Made by a program: the position numbers and the translations under genes. A stretch of DNA of 35,279 nucleotides from Bifidobacterium breve (GTDB lineage Bacteria; Actinomycetota; Acidimicrobiia; Acidimicrobiales; Ilumatobacteraceae). The stretch covers positions 1 to 35,279 of the forward strand of contig CAMCZG010000014.1 in assembly GCA_945886445.1 (NCBI GenBank). Reading direction: 5' to 3'. The notes below the pieces were generated by a model that was not told the DNA's origin, did not search any database, and saw only the letters and a list, made by a program, of their open reading frames with translations. Positions 32,147 through 35,279 of the stretch are shown piece by piece; positions within the stretch are counted from its first letter, which is position 1; each line of letters opens with the position of its first letter.

Positions 32147-34537
32147 ATGTCGAAGCAGGCCTCGCGCCCGAAAAAAGCTGCTGCTCAACCCACGAAGCGC
32201 ACTAAAGCTTTGCCTAAGCGCAGTGCATTACCTATGCGCGAGCATGCCGCCGTGAAAGCCGCTGTAGGTGGCCGTGAGAATGAGTTTTTAGGTATTGGCA
32301 TTGTGGTCATTGCCGTCTTGGCGGCATTGGCTATTTATCTCGATGTTGCAGGCCCGCTCGGCGATGCTATCGACACTGGTCTTGGCTGGCTCGTTGGTCT
32401 GGGCAGGTTCTTCTTGCCTCCCGCAATCGCACTGCTTGGTGTCACGCTTATTCGTCGTAACGAGTCGGAACATCGCTTGCGTGTAGGAGTTGGTAGCACG
32501 CTCATCGTGTTGTCCATCTTTGGCTTGTTGCACCTTGCACGAGGTGCGGGACACATCACCGCAAGCGTTGATGCATTGAAGCCAGCCGGTGGTTGGATTG
32601 GCGCCATTGTGGGTCAGCCGCTGCGTTCGTTGCTCAGCATTGTTGGCGCGGTAGTGGTGCTTCTCGCCATGCTTCTTGGCGGAGTGCTCATAGCAACAGG
32701 AATGTCGCTTCCCCTGTTACTCAAAAAACTGAGTGGCGGAGTCAATGTTGTTGCGGTGCCTGCATCGCGTGCAGCGAAGAAGGTAATGAACGATATTTCA
32801 ACTGTGTCGAGTGAACGAGAGGCCGAAAGTTCACACTTTTTCGACATTGAAGCAGAAAATGCTGACGAAGAACTTCACGCTTCTGGCCCGGTAGACAATT
32901 CTCATGTTCCCGAGTTCGACCCAGGTGCTCCGCGTCCGCCTCTTTACGACATAGAAAAAGATCAACCGAGACCAGCACGTGTTACTCCAGTAGTAAAAAA
33001 GCCCGAGCCAGCATCTACTGCAACAAACGGAGACGAGTTAGCACTTGGTCCTGCAGCACAACGCGGCAACTGGAAACTTCCCGCAAAATCCATGCTGTCG
33101 GTGACACCAGTGCACGCCATCGACAAAACCGAAGTTGAAGAGCGTGGTCGTCTTCTTGAAGAGTCACTTGCTTCGCACGGCGTAGACATGAAGCTCGTTG
33201 GCATGACCGTTGGCCCGACGGTCACGCGTTACGAGTTGGAACTTGGGCCAGGTGTAAAAGTTGCGCGCGTTACAAGCCTCGACCGCGATATTGCCTATGC
33301 AATGGCAGCAACCGACGTGCGTATTCTTGCTCCTATTCCTGGTCGCTCTGCAATTGGTGTTGAAGTTCCCAACACAACACGTCAACTCGTTTCTTTGGGC
33401 GACCTCATTTCTTCTGCAGAGGCGAAAGCAGCAACACATCCACTCGATGTTGCTGTGGGCAAAGACATTGCGGGTCGTGCAGTGTTCATTAACCTCGCAA
33501 CAACACCTCACTTGCTCATTGCAGGTGCCACTGGTGCGGGTAAGTCGAGCGGGCTGAACTGCATCATTACTTCGTTGCTCATGCGCAGCACACCCGACCA
33601 AGTGCGCCTCATTCTCATTGATCCGAAACAAGTGGAAATGGGCCAGTACGGGCGTTTGCCACACTTGCTTACTCAGCCTGTAACAAACCCGAAAAAAGCT
33701 GCGAATGCTTTGGGCTGGGCTGTGAAAGAAATGGAACGTCGCTACGACTTATTGGTGGAAGTGGGCTTCCGCGACATTGGCGGCTACAACGCAGCATTCG
33801 ACCGCGGCGACCTTCAACCAGCACCCGGTGTAGAAAAAGAATATGAACGCCTGCCATTCATTGTTGTGGTGGTCGATGAGTTAAACGACCTCATGATGGT
33901 TGCTGCGCGCGACGTTGAAGACTCCATTACGCGCATCGCACAAAAGGCTCGCGCAGTGGGTATTCACCTCATCATTGCTACACAGCGCCCCAGCGTCAAC
34001 GTCATCACCGGTGTCATTAAGGCAAACATTCCAGCACGTATGGCCTTTGCAGTGTCGAGCCTCACCGACAGCCGAGTCATTCTCGACCGCCCAGGTGCAG
34101 AGAAACTTGTTGGCAAAGGCGACATGTTATTACTGCCAGGAAACACCAATATTGCTCAGCGTATTCAAGGCTCATGGGTCACCGAAGAAGAAGTGCGTGC
34201 CATTGTGGCGCATTGGCGGCGCCAAGCACCAGAAGTGGTGTACGTCAGTGGCATTGAAGGTGAAGTCACCACAGGCGGCGGCTCAGGGGTCTATGGCGGC
34301 AGTTCTGGCGACGATGGCGACGATGAACTGTTGAAACAAGCAATGGAACTCGTGGTGAACGCTGGCGTTGGCTCTACATCAATGCTGCAACGCAAACTAA
34401 AAGTCGGCTTTGCTCGTGCCGGACGTCTCATGGATCTCTTGGAAGAGCGTGGGGTAGTGGGCCCAGGCGAAGGTTCTAAGGCTCGTTCCGTGCTCATGTC
34501 AATAGAGGAATTTGAACTCCTCCAACAAAACGACTAG
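32147..34537 (+). CDS. ftsK: DNA translocase FtsK/SpoIIIE
   Basis: A 796-residue septum-located motor that pumps chromosomal DNA at cell division. A basic N-terminus is followed by about four membrane helices (residues about 47-190), an acidic/proline linker, the alpha and beta motor domains, and a winged-helix gamma domain (about 725-790) that reads DNA polarity sequences. Walker A is GATGAGKSS near residue 460, Walker B is VVVVDELNDLMM near 572, and ATQRPSVNVITG follows. The gamma domain includes GVGSTSMLQRKLKVGFARAGRLMD. The ATG at 32147 is preferred over GTG 32102 because the longer form adds an uncharacteristic leader and a TACCGT box lies 6 nt upstream. Confidence 0.95.
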   Translation: MSKQASRPKKAAAQPTKRTKALPKRSALPMREHAAVKAAVGGRENEFLGIGIVVIAVLAALAIYLDVAGPLGDAIDTGLGWLVGLGRFFLPPAIALLGVTLIRRNESEHRLRVGVGSTLIVLSIFGLLHLARGAGHITASVDALKPAGGWIGAIVGQPLRSLLSIVGAVVVLLAMLLGGVLIATGMSLPLLLKKLSGGVNVVAVPASRAAKKVMNDISTVSSEREAESSHFFDIEAENADEELHASGPVDNSHVPEFDPGAPRPPLYDIEKDQPRPARVTPVVKKPEPASTATNGDELALGPAAQRGNWKLPAKSMLSVTPVHAIDKTEVEERGRLLEESLASHGVDMKLVGMTVGPTVTRYELELGPGVKVARVTSLDRDIAYAMAATDVRILAPIPGRSAIGVEVPNTTRQLVSLGDLISSAEAKAATHPLDVAVGKDIAGRAVFINLATTPHLLIAGATGAGKSSGLNCIITSLLMRSTPDQVRLILIDPKQVEMGQYGRLPHLLTQPVTNPKKAANALGWAVKEMERRYDLLVEVGFRDIGGYNAAFDRGDLQPAPGVEKEYERLPFIVVVVDELNDLMMVAARDVEDSITRIAQKARAVGIHLIIATQRPSVNVITGVIKANIPARMAFAVSSLTDSRVILDRPGAEKLVGKGDMLLLPGNTNIAQRIQGSWVTEEEVRAIVAHWRRQAPEVVYVSGIEGEVTTGGGSGVYGGSSGDDGDDELLKQAMELVVNAGVGSTSMLQRKLKVGFARAGRLMDLLEERGVVGPGEGSKARSVLMSIEEFELLQQND

Positions 34538-34548
34538 CCGAGCGTCGG

Positions 34549-34554
34549 TAAGAT
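34549..34554 (+). promoter_or_regulatory. Candidate -10 box for leaderless rimO
   Basis: TAAGAT is followed by 6 nt and then the GTG at 34561, in the 23-base gap after ftsK. This suggests a leaderless rimO mRNA in addition to any read-through from ftsK. Confidence 0.45.
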
Positions 34555-34560
34555 ACCGCC

Positions 34561-35279
34561 GTGGCATCTCAGTTTTACGTTGAAACACTCGGCTGCCCGA
34601 AAAACGAGGTTGACTCAGAAAAAATCATGGGTCTCCTCATTTCGGAAGGTCACACGCAAACAAATGATGTGTCGCAGGCTGATTTAGTTGTAGTCAACAC
34701 GTGTGCATTCATTGAAGAAGCACGCCGCGAAAGTATTGACACCATTTTGAACTTGTCCGATCAGCGTAAAACTGGTTCGCGGTTAGTGGTCACTGGTTGC
34801 ATGGCAGAGCGCTATGGCGATGAACTTGCCGCAGAACTTCCTGAAGTAGATCAAGTAGCTGGGTTTGGAGTGTCGGTCACACTTGGGCGCAAGCCAGTGG
34901 CGTTGGGCGCAACGGCAGTGCCCAGCTTCGACCTCTTGAACTTGCCGCGTCCGAAGTCAACTTCGCCGTGGGCGTATCTCAAAATTGCGGAAGGTTGCGA
35001 CCGTTCGTGCGGCTTCTGTGCCATCCCTTCATTCCGCGGTCCACAACGCAGTCGCGATATCTCGTCGCTGTTAACAGAAGTAGAACAACTGCAGGCTCGA
35101 GAAATTGTTTTGGTTGCACAAGACCTCGCCAGTTATGGCAAAGATCGCCCCGATGAATTGGGCGCCGGCTCCATTGTTCCGTTGGTCAACTCGGTTGCGG
35201 CATTGGTTGACCGTGTTCGACTGCTGTACCTATACCCAAGTGATTTAAGCGACGATCTCATTCATGCCATTTTGAATAC
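34561..35279 (+). CDS. rimO: Ribosomal protein S12 methylthiotransferase RimO, 3' truncated by window edge
   Basis: The reading frame stays open to the window end (about 239 codons), so the C-terminal part, including any TRAM domain, is not visible. The N-terminal methylthiotransferase domain starts ASQFYVETLGCPKNEVDSE, the wording typical of RimO rather than MiaB. NTCAFIEEAR and VTGCMAERYG carry the other two cluster cysteines. The radical-SAM motif CDRSCGFCAIP has Cys146, Cys150 and Cys153, followed by FRGPQRSRD. RimO adds a methylthio group to an Asp of ribosomal protein S12. The GTG at 34561 gives the standard N-terminus and has a TAAGAT box 6 nt upstream. Confidence 0.93.
   Translation, partial: MASQFYVETLGCPKNEVDSEKIMGLLISEGHTQTNDVSQADLVVVNTCAFIEEARRESIDTILNLSDQRKTGSRLVVTGCMAERYGDELAAELPEVDQVAGFGVSVTLGRKPVALGATAVPSFDLLNLPRPKSTSPWAYLKIAEGCDRSCGFCAIPSFRGPQRSRDISSLLTEVEQLQAREIVLVAQDLASYGKDRPDELGAGSIVPLVNSVAALVDRVRLLYLYPSDLSDDLIHAILN

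Overview
The window looks like a chromosomal segment of an actinobacterium with intermediate GC. An F420-producing, Acidimicrobiia-like lineage is my best guess, but that placement is inference. The support is a fused CofG-CofH FO synthase, an actinobacterial-type DEDDh exonuclease/GIY-YIG fusion, the dapA-rnj-ftsK gene order, PNPase next to rpsO, and many starts that look leaderless (a TANNNT -10 box 6 to 8 nt before ATG or GTG). I saw no tRNA, rRNA, CRISPR array, transposase or integrase, and no gene-free stretch over 300 bases.

Layout. (1) 2-6431: a surface/secreted island. A very large repetitive protein, cut by the left edge, joins fibronectin III-like, Ig-like and DUF1566/Lcl-C-like modules. 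A second secreted protein has two more of those modules, and a small secreted protein resembles papain-fold (CHAP/NlpC-like) enzymes. (2) 6413-11269: a DnaQ-like/GIY-YIG nuclease, a cytochrome P450 and an FadH/Old-Yellow-Enzyme-type flavoprotein. The last two have altered conserved residues. (3) 11274-16471: leuS on the minus strand, divergent from rbfA-truB-ribF. (4) 16423-20319, minus strand: FO synthase, a chorismate-mutase/VOC fusion, and riboflavin synthase translationally coupled to that fusion. FO and FMN/FAD biosynthesis therefore sit together (ribF, fbiC, ribE). (5) 20416-24247: rpsO, a strongly structured intergenic RNA, pnp, a strong terminator-like hairpin, and dapB. (6) 24244-28991: a DedA/VTT-like membrane protein, an AlkK-like acyl-CoA ligase, and a TetR-controlled unit with a diiron protein, followed by a winged-helix-like protein. 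(7) 28991-35279: dapA, RNase J, a small lipoprotein, ftsK, and rimO cut by the right edge.

How the parts fit. Much of the window is core information processing (leuS, rbfA, truB, rpsO, pnp, rnj, ftsK, rimO), flavin/deazaflavin supply (ribF, ribE, fbiC) and lysine/diaminopimelate synthesis (dapB, dapA). PNPase and RNase J are both RNA-decay enzymes. The less ordinary parts are the repeated Cys-x5-Cys/GPxGG/DUF1566 module family at the left end, the chorismate-mutase/VOC fusion whose active-site positions have diverged, an alternative-fold RNA before pnp, and a dapB start codon lying inside the pnp terminator hairpin, which a leaderless dapB transcript would avoid.
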